Position numbers and translations under genes: made by a program. A stretch of DNA of 64,000 bases from JACKBK01 sp963707275 (lineage in GTDB: Bacteria > Chloroflexota > Anaerolineae > JAAEKA01), in NCBI GenBank assembly GCA_963707275.1, contig CAVPPH010000001.1, positions 868,001 through 932,000 of the forward strand, in the 5' to 3' direction. Below the pieces are notes generated by a model. That model was not told the origin of the DNA and searched no databases. It saw nothing but the letters and a program-made list of their open reading frames with translations. Of the stretch, positions 17,414 to 26,133 are shown in pieces (the first letter of the stretch is position 1; every line of letters begins with the position of its first letter).

Positions 17414-19364
17414 ATGCGACTATTCCTACGAACTCTGCTGGTCCTCACGCTGATACTGGCAGCGGTGCCAATTGTGCAGGCCAGCGCTCAACCCGATGCG
17501 CCTGAGGCGGCAACTGATGATGAGATCATCCTCTTGTCGAGCGACGGGCGGATCGTCGTCCGCGATCCATACACCCCGCCCGGCATCCGGCCGGTCGTCT
17601 GGGAATCACCCGGCACCGGTTTCACCAATGTCATTGCCGGCGATTTTAATGGCGACACGGCGGCTGAAATCGTCGGTCTGCGCGGCAACGAGGCGATCGT
17701 TTTCTCGCCGGTTGTTCTGCCCGGATCAACCGACATTGGCAGGACGTTTACCGCTGCGTCCGGCCAGACGTGGACTCAGGGCGTCACCGGCGATGTGGAC
17801 GGCGACGGTCGTGACGAGTTGGTGCTGGTGCAGACAAGCAACCAGCCGAATCTGGCCATCCAGATGTTCGCCTACGAATGGCAATCGGGGACAGGCTGGA
17901 CCCAGACTTTCAGCGGCGGTTACGGCGCACCCTGGAAGGCAATTGCCATGGGTGATGTCGATGGCGACGGCAAGGCTGAGTTCGTTGCGGTTCGCAACTC
18001 CAACTTCACCTATCAGGTCGTCATTCTCAAGCCGAGCAACAACTGGCAGACGCTCTACTCAGTGAACTACACCTTCCCGTGGATTACCGTACAGGTCGGA
18101 AACGCCGTTTCTGATGCGGGCAACCGCCAGGAGCTTGTCACCACGCGCGACGATGTTCTGGGAACTTTCCCGTCGCTGTTGGTGTTCCGTTATACCGGTA
18201 GCACAACCAGTCTGGAAACGGTGCAGAGTGCAAACTTCTTCCCCTCGTTCACCAGCGTTGCTTTGGGCGATGTCAACAACTCGGGTGTTGACACGATCTA
18301 CATGCTGCGGCCCGGAATTCTACGATAACACGCCGACGGTTGCGCTGACCAGCAAGTATTATGGCCCTGGTTCAGTCGCGCAGTTCAACGAATTGGCGAA
18401 CCAGACGCGCTTCAAGACGATCCACACCGGCGATCTAGACGCCGACACCCGCGCCGAGCTGGTGGTCATGGCGGCGGACACGTATTTCATCTACAACGAT
18501 CCCGCCACCAGTACGACCAACTTCTCGCAGAACCCCGGCAGTTACAGTACTACGACCAACTTCGCGGTCGCCAACGTGGACGGTCCCGGCATTCCTACCG
18601 GGCCTTCCCTGAACGTCACTCCCACGACGATTACCTGGAACTTGCAGGCCGGCCAGAGTACCAGCCAGCAGGTGCAGATCACCAACACCGGCGGTGCAGG
18701 CACATTGAACTGGAACGCCTCTGTTACCGAAGGGGCGGCCTGGCTCAGCGTCAATCCCAACAGCGGCACGGCGCCCAGCAACATGCTCGTTTCGGCCAAC
18801 ACGACTAACCTGACCAGCGGCACATACACCGGCAAGGTGCGTGTCACCGGCGTGGGCAGCGTGTTCAATAGCCCGGTGGACATCAACGTCACGATGACGG
18901 TGACGGCGCCACAGTTCTCAGTGCGGCCGGGCAAGGTCTCGTGGTACTACCAGCCGGGCAACAATCCTGGCCAGCGGGTCGTCGAGGTGGTGGGCGCGTC
19001 GGTCAACTGGCACGCCGGGGCGGTTCCCACCAGCATGGTGCCGCTGATCGAGGAAGCTATCGCCAACGGCACGCCGCTGCGCTTCGACAATGGTCGCCTG
19101 ATGATCGGCGACCAGCCAGCGCCTGAGGATGTGCCCATCGTCGACTGGATCGACATCAACCCGTCGGTTGGCACGGCAACCCAGAGCGGTACCACTGTTC
19201 AGCTCAACCTCGTGACCAGCGCGGTCCCGTACGGCTTCACCACAGCGGCAGTGGTCTTCGTTGCTGACGCGGTGGCCTCACCGCCGGCTGTCGTCGTGCG
19301 CGCCAGCGTCTTGCGCAGCCTGGCCGACCAGAGCGACCTGACGTTCATGCCGTTGGTGCAGTAA
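17414..19364 (+). pseudogene. Secreted FG-GAP/VCBS-repeat protein with BACON-like domain, one frameshift
   Basis: A GAGGAGG ribosome site precedes the ATG at 17414, and the product begins with a signal peptide (MRLFLRTLLVLTLILAAVP...ASA). Calcium-binding FG-GAP type repeats follow: DFNGDTAAEI, DVDGDGRDELV, DVDGDGKAEFV, DVNNSGVDTI, and DLDADTRAELV after a shift near 18312 (RPG to EFYDN). Next comes a BACON-like beta domain (SLNVTPTTITWNLQAGQ, WLSVNPNSG), then a further beta-rich part and the end TFMPLVQ. The FG-GAP repeats suggest a seven-bladed propeller for adhesion or glycan binding outside the cell. The protein would be about 650 residues. Aromatic/LPLV tails recur in secreted proteins of this phylum. 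Confidence 0.75.
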
Positions 19365-19392
19365 AACAGACTCAGAGTTGCTGACTTACGCA

Positions 19393-19425
19393 GAGTTGCC
19401 AACTTTTCCGAAAAGTTGGCAACTC
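19393..19425. repeat. TTTCCGAAA-type hairpin
   Basis: Identical in all 33 bases to the copy at 12477-12509. It lies just after the FG-GAP gene and before a second, GC-rich hairpin. Confidence 0.85.
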
Positions 19426-19440
19426 TTGCGCAATATCGAA

Positions 19441-19465
19441 AGCCCCCGGCATCGCGCCGGGGGCT
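19441..19465. terminator. Likely bidirectional terminator between the FG-GAP gene and the BMC operon
   Basis: AGCCCCCGGC and GCCGGGGGCT form a 10-bp GC-rich stem with a 5-base loop, followed by TTTG and preceded by GAA. It lies between the convergent ends at 19364 and 19660. The remaining bases up to 19660 hold an ACGAAT...CACGAATTCGGAAC repeat word and a degraded GCGAAGCAATCTC repeat (19590-19640), and no gene. Confidence 0.65.
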
Positions 19466-19659
19466 TTGTAGTTGCGGGCCATCCACGAATGTGGTCACGA
19501 ATGCACGAATTCGGAACGTGTCCGCACAAAGTTATGCCGCATTGAAAATAGCGCATCACTTTCACACCAGCCCTGGTGGGCGGCGCCAGGGTTGCGAGCC
19601 GTCTTCGGCGAAGCAATCTCTCGGCCTCATCAGAGAGACTGCCCACAAGGGAGTGATGG

Positions 19660-20241
19660 TCAACCGATCAAACTGCGAAATCGCGTGGCGCTGATGAGGT
19701 TCGCCGCCATCTCAGGATGAAGTTGCGGAATGACTACCGCATTGACGAGGTGGCCGCTGCTGTCGATGGCCGCGCAACCGGTGTCCAACGCGGCCTCGAC
19801 GTCCGTCACCGCGCCGGCGAAGAAGACAAGCCCCTTGCCCCCCAGCCCGTCGGCCATACGCAGCTCCAGCAGCGTGACCTCGGCGGCCTTCAGCCCGGCG
19901 TCGGCGGCGTGGATGGCTGCGGGGACGCTGCTGGTCTCTACGATCCCCAGCGCCTCGTCGATCTGCGGCTGGCGCGCCGCGGCAATGGCTGCCGGCACAT
20001 CAGGATGCACGCCCGGCAGGAAGACGTGATCCAGCACCGCGCTGCTTCCCGTCGCCAGCCCGGCCGCCAGCGCCTCCTGCACCGGCGCGACATCGCCCGT
20101 CACCATCACCAGAAACTTGCCGGGATGCACCGTGCCCGCGACGATGCGAGCGACCGGCGCGGTCTTGACCATCGCGTCGCCGGACAGGATGCCGACGGCG
20201 ATGCTGTCGAACTCGATGAGGGCGAGAGCCGGGTGCGTCAT
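19660..20241 (-). CDS. BMC-T shell protein (tandem BMC domains, PduT-like)
   Basis: A 193-residue protein with two consecutive BMC domains. The first is ALALIEFDSIAVGILSGDAMVKTAPV and the second EALGIVETSSVPAAIHAADAGLKAAEV. Such proteins form trimers that mimic hexagonal tiles of a microcompartment shell. The order (unpermuted tandem) and the pore-side segment TVHPGKFLVMVTGDV resemble PduT-type tiles, in which a cysteine at that place binds an Fe-S cluster; here a histidine stands there. The ATG overlaps the stop of the upstream aldehyde dehydrogenase (ATGA), so the two are translationally coupled. It is the last gene of the BMC operon. Confidence 0.85.
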   Translation of the reverse strand: MTHPALALIEFDSIAVGILSGDAMVKTAPVARIVAGTVHPGKFLVMVTGDVAPVQEALAAGLATGSSAVLDHVFLPGVHPDVPAAIAAARQPQIDEALGIVETSSVPAAIHAADAGLKAAEVTLLELRMADGLGGKGLVFFAGAVTDVEAALDTGCAAIDSSGHLVNAVVIPQLHPEMAANLISATRFRSLIG

Positions 20242-21734
20242 ACGATGCGAAAATGATCGACCAGCGTGCAGCGGCGGATGCGGCTGAAGGTGATGGCGGA
20301 GGTCAGGCCCTCGCCAGTGGGGCTGGCGATGCTGAAACTGGTGAAACCCTCGCCGCCGTAGCCCAGGCCGGCCAGGTTCGGTCCGTTCTTGACGAAGATC
20401 GAGCAGTCGATCTCCCGCGCCATTCGGCTCAGCTTGTCGATGTTGCGGCTCCACATGCTGGCAGTGTGGCCGAAGCCGTGCTCCGCCTCCACCGCCAGAT
20501 CGATGCCCTCGTCACACGAGCGCACGCGCACCAGCGGCATGACGGGCATCAACTGCTCGGTCCAGACCAGCGGATGCTCGATCGGCACCTCGACCAGCGC
20601 CAGCCGCACCTCTTTGCCCGCTGAGATGCCGATCTCGCGCAGGATGTCGCCGGCGTACTTGCCGACCCACTGCTTGTTGGTAACACCCGGCTTGCGCGGC
20701 GCGCCCATCTCCTTGAAAATGACGCGTTCCAGCGCTCGCAGCCGGTGCGACGGCACCTCAACCGCGCCGTTGGCGCACATCGCGGCCTTGAGCCGGTCGG
20801 CTACGCTGTCGACGACGAAGATCTCTTTCTCGTCGGTGCAGATGACGTTGTTGTCAAAGCCGCCGCCAAATGTGATGTCGCGGCCCGCCTTGTCGATGTC
20901 GGCCGTCTCGTCCACCACCACGGGCGGGTTGCCAGGCCCGGCGCAGACGGCCCGTTTGCCGCTTCTCATGGCCTCTTTGACCACGCCAGGCCCGCCGGTG
21001 ACCATCAGCAGCCGGATACCGGGATGCCGCATCAACTCCTGCGCGCTTTCGATGGTCGGTTCGGCGATGGCGGTCAGCAGGTTGGCCGGACCGCCTGCGC
21101 CGACGATGGCCCGGTTGATGAGCTGGATCTGGTAGGCGCAGGTGCGTTTGGCGCCGGGGTGGACGTTGAACACCACCGCATTGCCGGCTGAGAGCATGCT
21201 GATGCTGTTGTTGATGATGGTCGAAGTCGGGTTGGTGACCGGCGTGATCGCGGCGATGACGCCGTAGGGTGCACGTTCCACCAGACTGAGGCCGTGGTCG
21301 CCAGTCCAGGCAAGCGGCTGCAACGCCTCGGGGCCAGGCGTCTTTCTGGCTGTCAGCAGGTTCTTTTGCAGCTTGTCCTCGGGCCGCCCCAGCCCCGTTT
21401 CCTCATGCGCCATGCGGGCCAGCGAGTCGGCCTCAGTCAGCATCGCCGCGCGGATCGCGGCGACGATTTCGTGCCGCTTCTCCAGCGTCATGCTGCCCAG
21501 CGCCACGAACGCGCCGCGCGCCCCGCGTACCGCGTCGTCGATGGTGGTGAAGATGCCGTCACGCCCGGCGACGCCCGGCGCGCCTGCTGCCCGGCCAGCT
21601 CTCCCGACATGTGAGAGATGCAGCGCTGCGGCTGAGGCGGGTTGAGCGGATGGCCGCGGGTCGCCTGCGTTAGCTTCCCGCAGCACCCGCTGCACGATGG
21701 CGTTGATGCGTGCTTCGTCGAGGGATTGGGTCAT
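20238..21734 (-). CDS. CoA-acylating aldehyde dehydrogenase (PduP/EutE-like), BMC-targeted
   Basis: A 498-residue enzyme converting an aldehyde, CoA and NAD+ to acyl-CoA and NADH. The N-terminal 20 residues (LDEARINAIVQRVLREA) form an amphipathic helix of the encapsulation-peptide type, followed by an Ala/Pro/Gly-rich linker. The catalytic domain shows ITPVTNPTST, MVTGGPGVVKEA, CAGPGNPPVVVDE and the catalytic cysteine in NNVICTDEKEI. Within this locus its likely substrate is acetaldehyde from DeoC. No alcohol dehydrogenase or phosphotransacylase gene is seen in the window to recycle NAD+ or CoA, so these would have to be elsewhere. Confidence 0.92.
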   Translation of the reverse strand: MTQSLDEARINAIVQRVLREANAGDPRPSAQPASAAALHLSHVGRAGRAAGAPGVAGRDGIFTTIDDAVRGARGAFVALGSMTLEKRHEIVAAIRAAMLTEADSLARMAHEETGLGRPEDKLQKNLLTARKTPGPEALQPLAWTGDHGLSLVERAPYGVIAAITPVTNPTSTIINNSISMLSAGNAVVFNVHPGAKRTCAYQIQLINRAIVGAGGPANLLTAIAEPTIESAQELMRHPGIRLLMVTGGPGVVKEAMRSGKRAVCAGPGNPPVVVDETADIDKAGRDITFGGGFDNNVICTDEKEIFVVDSVADRLKAAMCANGAVEVPSHRLRALERVIFKEMGAPRKPGVTNKQWVGKYAGDILREIGISAGKEVRLALVEVPIEHPLVWTEQLMPVMPLVRVRSCDEGIDLAVEAEHGFGHTASMWSRNIDKLSRMAREIDCSIFVKNGPNLAGLGYGGEGFTSFSIASPTGEGLTSAITFSRIRRCTLVDHFRIV

Positions 21735-21769
21735 GAGAGTCTCAAAGAATAGAAGTCAAAGGCCAGAAA

Positions 21770-23263
21770 TCAGGAGGCCGGCTGGCAATTGTAGATACTG
21801 AAGCGGTTGTCGAAGGTTTCCAGAAACGTGCATGATGTTTCGGCGGCGTCCTTGAGATTGACGTGCCAGGACTGGTCGGCGCTGTCGGTGACAACGATGC
21901 GCACCGCGTGGCTGGTGATCAAGCTTGCCAGCTCAGTCTCGCGCTCCGGTGTGTAGTTGACCGGTAACAGGTACTGCCAGCGGGTCGGCGGCTGGCGGCT
22001 GCTCAGGAAATAAAGCTGCGGCGAGTCGGTGACCACCAGGATCGGTTCGTCTCGCTGCGTCAGACGCTCCACGGCTGCAGCGGCCCGGTCCTGCGTACGC
22101 ACCAGGTCGCCGGTGTAGGCCAGGTAACGCGGCCAGCGCGGCAGGTCGATGAGCGCCAGCGCGATGACGCCGATGAGCGCAACGGCAAGGACGACGCTGG
22201 ATCCCCGCCTTCGCGGGGATGACGCAAACTGCGCCCCGCCGTGCCCGCGGTGGTCGGCATCCACACTCTCGCTACCGCGAACCTTCGCCTCCAGCCAATG
22301 CCACCCGCCGGCCAAACCTGCGCCTGCCAAAATCGTCGCCGGCGGCAGCGCCTGGAGGACATAGTGGCCATAGGAGCGATGCAACAGCGGCAGCAGGCCG
22401 GTCAGCAGCGTCAGCCAAAGCAGCGTGGCCGCGTCGGGTTGGCGCGATCTGCGCAGCACTGGGCGGGCAAAGATCAGCGCCAACAGGACGCCCAGCCAGA
22501 GCAGCGGGAAACCGCGCAGGTTGACTAGGTTGCCGCGCACCAGTGTCAGCGGACTCAGCCGCGGGTAGTTCGTCAGGTTGACCCAGACCGCGTCCCGCCA
22601 CAGGTCATCAAGCGCACCATGAGCGGCGAAATAGACGACTGTTATAGCGATAGGCAGGAAACACCCGGCCAATAGGAGCAGCCAGCGACTTGTTGCGCCG
22701 CGCCAGCCGTCGCCTTGCAGCCACGCCCAACCGGCGAAAGCAGCCAGCGTCAAAAGACCTGTCTGTTTGAAAAGCGCTGCCAGACCGATACACAGGCCAG
22801 CCGCGAGCCAGACCCAGTTTGCAGCCGGAATACCTTTGCGCCACAGGAGCGCCGCCAGCCCGGCCGCGATGCACAGCGCAACCCAGGCTTCCGTGGTCAG
22901 GTGCGGTCCAGAGAATGCCGCGCTGCCGTAGAGCATCAGGAGGCCGGCCAGCGCGCCAGCCAGCCAACTCCACTGCCGCCACGCGACCCAGGCAACCAGC
23001 CCGGCGCAGGCGATCTGGCTGGCCAGTTGCACCAGTTGAACAACGACCAGCGAGCGACCGCTTAACGCCAGGATCAGCGCGTAGAGGACATAGATGCCCG
23101 GCGTTTTGTGATCGAACAGAGTTTGATAGGGTAGCCTGCCGGCCAGCCAGCCAGCCGCGATCGTCAGATACGCCCCGGCGTCGTTGCTCACCGGCGTCAG
23201 AAACGTGCTGGCGGTCAGCAACACCAGACAGGCGACAAGCACGACAATCAGCAGGAGTTTCAA
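21770..23263 (-). CDS. Multi-pass GT39/ArnT-like glycosyltransferase within the BMC operon
   Basis: A 497-residue membrane protein with about ten hydrophobic segments. An Asp lies in the first extracytoplasmic loop (TPVSNDAGAYLTIAAGW) and HKTPGIYVLYAL follows, the pattern of PMT/ArnT-like enzymes that use polyprenyl-linked sugars. A soluble C-terminal part (from about residue 390) contains RDEPILVVTDSPQLYFLS. Around residues 347-357 the sequence SSPRRRGSS is the translation of a dispersed palindrome (22196-22223). A membrane glycosyltransferase has no evident role in a microcompartment; it may be a passenger in the operon. Spacing is 35 bases to the aldehyde dehydrogenase gene and about 150 to the BMC-P gene. 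Confidence 0.8.
   Translation of the reverse strand: MKLLLIVVLVACLVLLTASTFLTPVSNDAGAYLTIAAGWLAGRLPYQTLFDHKTPGIYVLYALILALSGRSLVVVQLVQLASQIACAGLVAWVAWRQWSWLAGALAGLLMLYGSAAFSGPHLTTEAWVALCIAAGLAALLWRKGIPAANWVWLAAGLCIGLAALFKQTGLLTLAAFAGWAWLQGDGWRGATSRWLLLLAGCFLPIAITVVYFAAHGALDDLWRDAVWVNLTNYPRLSPLTLVRGNLVNLRGFPLLWLGVLLALIFARPVLRRSRQPDAATLLWLTLLTGLLPLLHRSYGHYVLQALPPATILAGAGLAGGWHWLEAKVRGSESVDADHRGHGGAQFASSPRRRGSSVVLAVALIGVIALALIDLPRWPRYLAYTGDLVRTQDRAAAAVERLTQRDEPILVVTDSPQLYFLSSRQPPTRWQYLLPVNYTPERETELASLITSHAVRIVVTDSADQSWHVNLKDAAETSCTFLETFDNRFSIYNCQPAS
22196..22223. repeat. Dispersed palindrome inside the GT39-like gene
   Basis: GGATCCCCGCC TTCG CGGGGATGACGC, the widespread repeat whose minus-strand translation is ASSPRRRGSS. 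It is in frame and lies in a loop between two membrane segments. Confidence 0.85.
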
Positions 23264-23317
23264 GGTTCAGAGCGGGTGGTTCGGACCATAGGTTGGCACA
23301 ACTAGCGAGTATCCCAG

Positions 23318-23349
23318 AAGTTCGACTTTGCCGGCGAAGTCGAACTTCG
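23318..23349. repeat. Small hairpin upstream of the GT39-like gene
   Basis: The 12-base arms GAAGTTCGACTT / AAGTCGAACTTC enclose TGCCGGCG. It lies in the gap of about 150 bases between the BMC-P and GT39-like genes and may be a transcription pause or processing site. Confidence 0.7.
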
Positions 23350-23415
23350 CAGTGCAGAGTGAGCTTGCTTCAGCATGCTTCTACTGTGTCAGGCTGCGAA
23401 TTCATTCGCAGCCCG

Positions 23416-23715
23416 CTACGCCGCCGCGTCCTTCTGATAGCGCACCTCGCCGTCTACCTCCCACGTGTCGACGATCGCCATGATCACCGCGTCGCAGGGG
23501 CGCTTGTCGGTGACTAGCGTCTGGCGCGCCGAGGAGCCTGTCGCGTACAGCACCGTCTCGCCGACGCCGGATCCGACCGCATCGACCGCAACCACGTAGT
23601 TGGCCGTGTCCTTGCCGTCCACTGTCACCTGGCGAACGACCATGAAGCGCAGGCCATCGAGCTTCTCATCCTTCTGCGTCGCAACAACGGTACCGATAAC
23701 TTTGCCAATCAACAC
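23416..23715 (-). CDS. BMC-P pentameric vertex protein (EutN/CcmL family)
   Basis: A 99-residue protein. The start is the GTG at 23715, chosen because AGGAGG stands 7 bases upstream and because the family opening (LIGKVIGTVVATQKDEKLDG) follows directly. The family pattern continues with RFMVVRQV, VAVDAVGSGVGETVLYATGSSAR and DAVIMAIVDTWEVDG. BMC-P proteins form pentamers that cap the twelve vertices of the microcompartment. This is the only BMC-P gene in the window. It lies 16 bases downstream of the MBL-fold gene in the operon. Confidence 0.95.
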   Translation of the reverse strand: MLIGKVIGTVVATQKDEKLDGLRFMVVRQVTVDGKDTANYVVAVDAVGSGVGETVLYATGSSARQTLVTDKRPCDAVIMAIVDTWEVDGEVRYQKDAAA

Positions 23716-23731
23716 GGGATTACCTCCTGCA

Positions 23732-24436
23732 TCACCGCTCCAGGCCCGCCGCGAAGGCTTGCAGCTTTGCTTCCGCGTCCTGCGTGACCGGTGCACCGTG
23801 GCCGCAGCAGATGACCTGGATGCCCTTGAGTTCAGCCAGCTTGCGGATCGAATCCCTGGCGACATCCTGGCGCGGCGTCGCCATCGCGACCGGCATGTGG
23901 AGCTTGTTGTTGCGGCTGCCAAACGCATCTCCCACGATCAGAATGCCGCGCTCCGACTGGTGCAGTGCGATCAGCCCCGCGGTGTGGCCGGGTGAATGGA
24001 CGACCTGAAAGCCCTCTGGCAGCATCTGCTTGTCCAGCACCAACTCATCGACCTTTTTGACCGGCCTGTAGCCCATGAATTGCTTGGTGACCACCGTCAT
24101 CAGCGGTCCATAGACCCGCGCCACCGGGCCGTAACCCATGTCGCGCTCCTGGCGGCCTTCGATGACTGCCTTCTCTACCGCGTGGCAGATCACGCGCGCA
24201 TCGGTCGCTGCCTGCACCTCCGCCAGCCCGCCGATGTGATCGATGTCGCCGTGGGTGATGATGATCCGGTCCAGGCGCTCGATGCCCAGCATGCGGGCAA
24301 ACGTCAGGATTTTCCCGGCGTCTTTCGGCATCCCGGCATCGATCAGCGTCAGCCCGCCGTCGGGACGTTGCCAGACGAAGGCGTTGACTACCGCGCCCAT
24401 GCCATCGACCAGATGTAGTCCTGGCACGATCTGCAT
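23732..24436 (-). CDS. MBL-fold metal hydrolase
   Basis: A 234-residue metallo-beta-lactamase fold protein. The metal motif reads THGDIDHIGG, so the second His of the usual HxHxDH is replaced by Gly. Further ligands are suggested by HSPGHTAGLIAL and VGDAFG, with CCGHGAPV near the end. Family members include hydrolases acting on thioesters, lactones or phosphodiesters, and the substrate cannot be told from sequence. Its position, 4 bases from ppa and 16 from the BMC-P gene, argues for a function linked to the microcompartment, possibly hydrolysis of a pathway intermediate. No encapsulation helix is apparent. Confidence 0.8.
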   Translation of the reverse strand: MQIVPGLHLVDGMGAVVNAFVWQRPDGGLTLIDAGMPKDAGKILTFARMLGIERLDRIIITHGDIDHIGGLAEVQAATDARVICHAVEKAVIEGRQERDMGYGPVARVYGPLMTVVTKQFMGYRPVKKVDELVLDKQMLPEGFQVVHSPGHTAGLIALHQSERGILIVGDAFGSRNNKLHMPVAMATPRQDVARDSIRKLAELKGIQVICCGHGAPVTQDAEAKLQAFAAGLER

Positions 24437-24440
24437 GTGG

Positions 24441-24983
24441 TTACAGCTCTTTCAGGCCGAAGCGGTCGCGGAACATGGCGATGGCTCGTTCGATCTCTGC
24501 TTTCGCCACCTCGGCTGGCTCCCAGCCGAGTGGCTTGGTTCGCTGGCCTTCGAGGTCCTTGTAGACCTCGAAAAAGTGTGCCACTTCGTGCAGGAAGTGA
24601 CTGGGAATGTCAGACAGATCCTGATAGCCATCGAACAGCGGATCAGTCGCCGGAACTGCCAGTACCTTGTCGTCCCTCTGGCCGCGATCAAGCATGCGAA
24701 AAATGCCGACCGGCCGGGCCTGGATGATGCAGCCCGGGAAGGTCGGTTCATTCATCATTACCAGAATGTCCAACGGATCGCCGTCGTCGTAGAAGGTCTG
24801 AGGAATGAGACCGTAATCGCCGGGATAGTGCAGCGACGAATACAGCACGCGATCGAGGAAGATTACGCCGTTGGCTTTCTGGTACTCATATTTGTTGCGC
24901 GAACCCTTTGGAATCTCCACAATTGCGTAGACGGTGTCGGGAACCTTGGGGCCGGAGCGCAGCTCGCGCCACATATTCTGCAT
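24441..24983 (-). CDS. ppa: Inorganic pyrophosphatase, family I
   Basis: A 180-residue soluble pyrophosphatase hydrolysing PPi to two phosphates with Mg2+. EIPKGSRNKYEY, YPGDYGLIPQT and the family signature DDGDPLDILV are all present. It lies between the BMC-H gene (5 bases) and the MBL gene (4 bases), so it is transcribed with the shell genes. None of the visible BMC reactions makes PPi; the gene may be an ordinary housekeeping enzyme captured by the operon, or may pull a PPi-releasing step not seen here. There is a second in-frame ATG at codon 4. Confidence 0.92.
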   Translation of the reverse strand: MQNMWRELRSGPKVPDTVYAIVEIPKGSRNKYEYQKANGVIFLDRVLYSSLHYPGDYGLIPQTFYDDGDPLDILVMMNEPTFPGCIIQARPVGIFRMLDRGQRDDKVLAVPATDPLFDGYQDLSDIPSHFLHEVAHFFEVYKDLEGQRTKPLGWEPAEVAKAEIERAIAMFRDRFGLKEL

Positions 24984-24988
24984 AGCAG

Positions 24989-25276
24989 CTATTCCTCTTC
25001 CTGACGACCCAGCGGCAGGATCTTGTCGACGTTTTCGTGCGGACGCGGAATGACGTGAACCGACACGACCTCGCCGACCTTTTCAGCGCCGCGTACGCCG
25101 GCCTCGACGGCTGCCTTGACTGCAGCGACGTCGCCGCGCACGATGGCGGTCACATAGCCGCCGCCGATCTTCTCGTAGGCTACCAGTTCGACGCGGGCGG
25201 CCTTCACCATCGCGTCAGATGCCTCAACCATTGCGGCAAAGCCGCGTGTCTCAATCATACCCAGTGCTTCTGCCAT
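24989..25276 (-). CDS. BMC-H hexameric shell protein
   Basis: A 95-residue single BMC-domain protein: EALGMIETRGFAAMVEASDA, VELVAYEKIGGGYVTAIVRG DVAAVKAAV and HVIPRPHENVDKILPLG. It matches PduA/CcmK-type tiles almost throughout, with pore loop KIGGG. BMC-H hexamers build most of the shell facets, and the small pore admits polar metabolites. This is the only BMC-H gene in the window. It is separated from the BMC-T gene upstream by about 200 bases that contain a long repeat hairpin. Confidence 0.96.
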   Translation of the reverse strand: MAEALGMIETRGFAAMVEASDAMVKAARVELVAYEKIGGGYVTAIVRGDVAAVKAAVEAGVRGAEKVGEVVSVHVIPRPHENVDKILPLGRQEEE

Positions 25277-25324
25277 TGGGAAACGTTCCTTTCTGTGGAC
25301 GGATGGACGAAATTGTCGTGTGAA

Positions 25325-25465
25325 ATCAAAGGAAATGAGGAAAGAAGGGAAACCAGGGAAAAGAGGGAAACCAGAGAACGCAGCGAACTACAGGAACATT
25401 TGGGATCACGGATTTCCCTCATTTCCTTCATTTTCTCTCTTTTTCCTTCATTCCTTCCTTATCCC
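25325..25465. repeat. Long purine/pyrimidine inverted repeat inside the BMC operon
   Basis: A purine arm of about 50 bases (GGAAATGAGGAAAGAAGGGA type) and a pyrimidine arm of about 50 bases (TTTCCCTCATTTCCTTCATT type) flank a centre holding GGGATCACGGAT. It lies between the BMC-T and BMC-H genes and would form a strong structure in the mRNA. The purine arm resembles the tract inside the glycosyltransferase gene at 1083-1160. Confidence 0.8.
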
Positions 25466-25476
25466 TGCTCTGCTGC

Positions 25477-26112
25477 TCAGTCTGCCGTGCCGCCCGGATC
25501 GCGTCCGGAGACGCCTTCCAGTGCGGCGATGGCTGCGCCGTAGCCGGCCATGATGTCTTGTTCGTCGCCGCCGAGATAGACGCGGCCGAAAGCGCCGAAG
25601 GCGGTCACTTCCAGGATGTTGATCTCGGCCCGCTTCTCGGCTTCGTTGGCGGCCAGCGCCGCGTAGCCGGCCGGCTCGACCTCCAGGACGAACAGGGTCT
25701 GCCCGGCCAGCAGCATGTGCCCGTGACGCATGCGGTTGATAAGCTGTACCTGGTGCGGGTCGATGTTGCGAATGATCTGACTGGAGAGCACGCGCGGCTT
25801 CATGCGATCCGCCTCGTGCAGCCCCAGCGCGTCCAGAATCGCCTCGCCGGCCGCGCGTGTCTCAGCCTGCGAGCTGGAGTGAACCTCCAGCAGGCCATAG
25901 CGGCGCTCGACGATCTGCATCCCGGGGCGAACGCGGGTGGCCTTCAGCGCCACGTCGGTGACGCGGTTGATCTCGATGCCGGGCGAGATCTCGATCCACA
26001 GCGAGGCGTCGTTGGGCAACGGCAAAAAGCCACGCGCCACCGTGCCGAGAAATGCCGCGTGCTGCGGCTGTAAGCTGTCGAGAAATACGTAGGAACGGAG
26101 GTCTACACTCAC
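25477..26112 (-). CDS. BMC-T shell protein (permuted tandem, CsoS1D-like)
   Basis: A 211-residue protein starting at a GTG (26112) with AGGAAAGGA upstream. Two permuted BMC domains are seen: ALWIEISPGIEINRVTDVAL-like core (written here SLWIEISPGIEINRVTD), QIVERRYGLLEVHSSS, then LFVLEVEPAGYAALAANEAEK and ILEVTAFGAFGRVYLGG. The pattern is that of CsoS1D-type trimers, which can stack in pairs and have a large gated pore. In this compartment it would be the entry route for sugar phosphates and cofactors. It follows the 86-residue protein by 21 bases. Confidence 0.9.
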   Translation of the reverse strand: MSVDLRSYVFLDSLQPQHAAFLGTVARGFLPLPNDASLWIEISPGIEINRVTDVALKATRVRPGMQIVERRYGLLEVHSSSQAETRAAGEAILDALGLHEADRMKPRVLSSQIIRNIDPHQVQLINRMRHGHMLLAGQTLFVLEVEPAGYAALAANEAEKRAEINILEVTAFGAFGRVYLGGDEQDIMAGYGAAIAALEGVSGRDPGGTAD

Positions 26113-26133
26113 GCTTTTTGTCCTTTCCTGGGA

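Noticed and set aside
23716..23928. N-terminal extension of the BMC-P frame
   Set aside because: It overlaps the MBL gene; the GTG at 23715 with AGGAGG seven bases upstream gives the normal family length.
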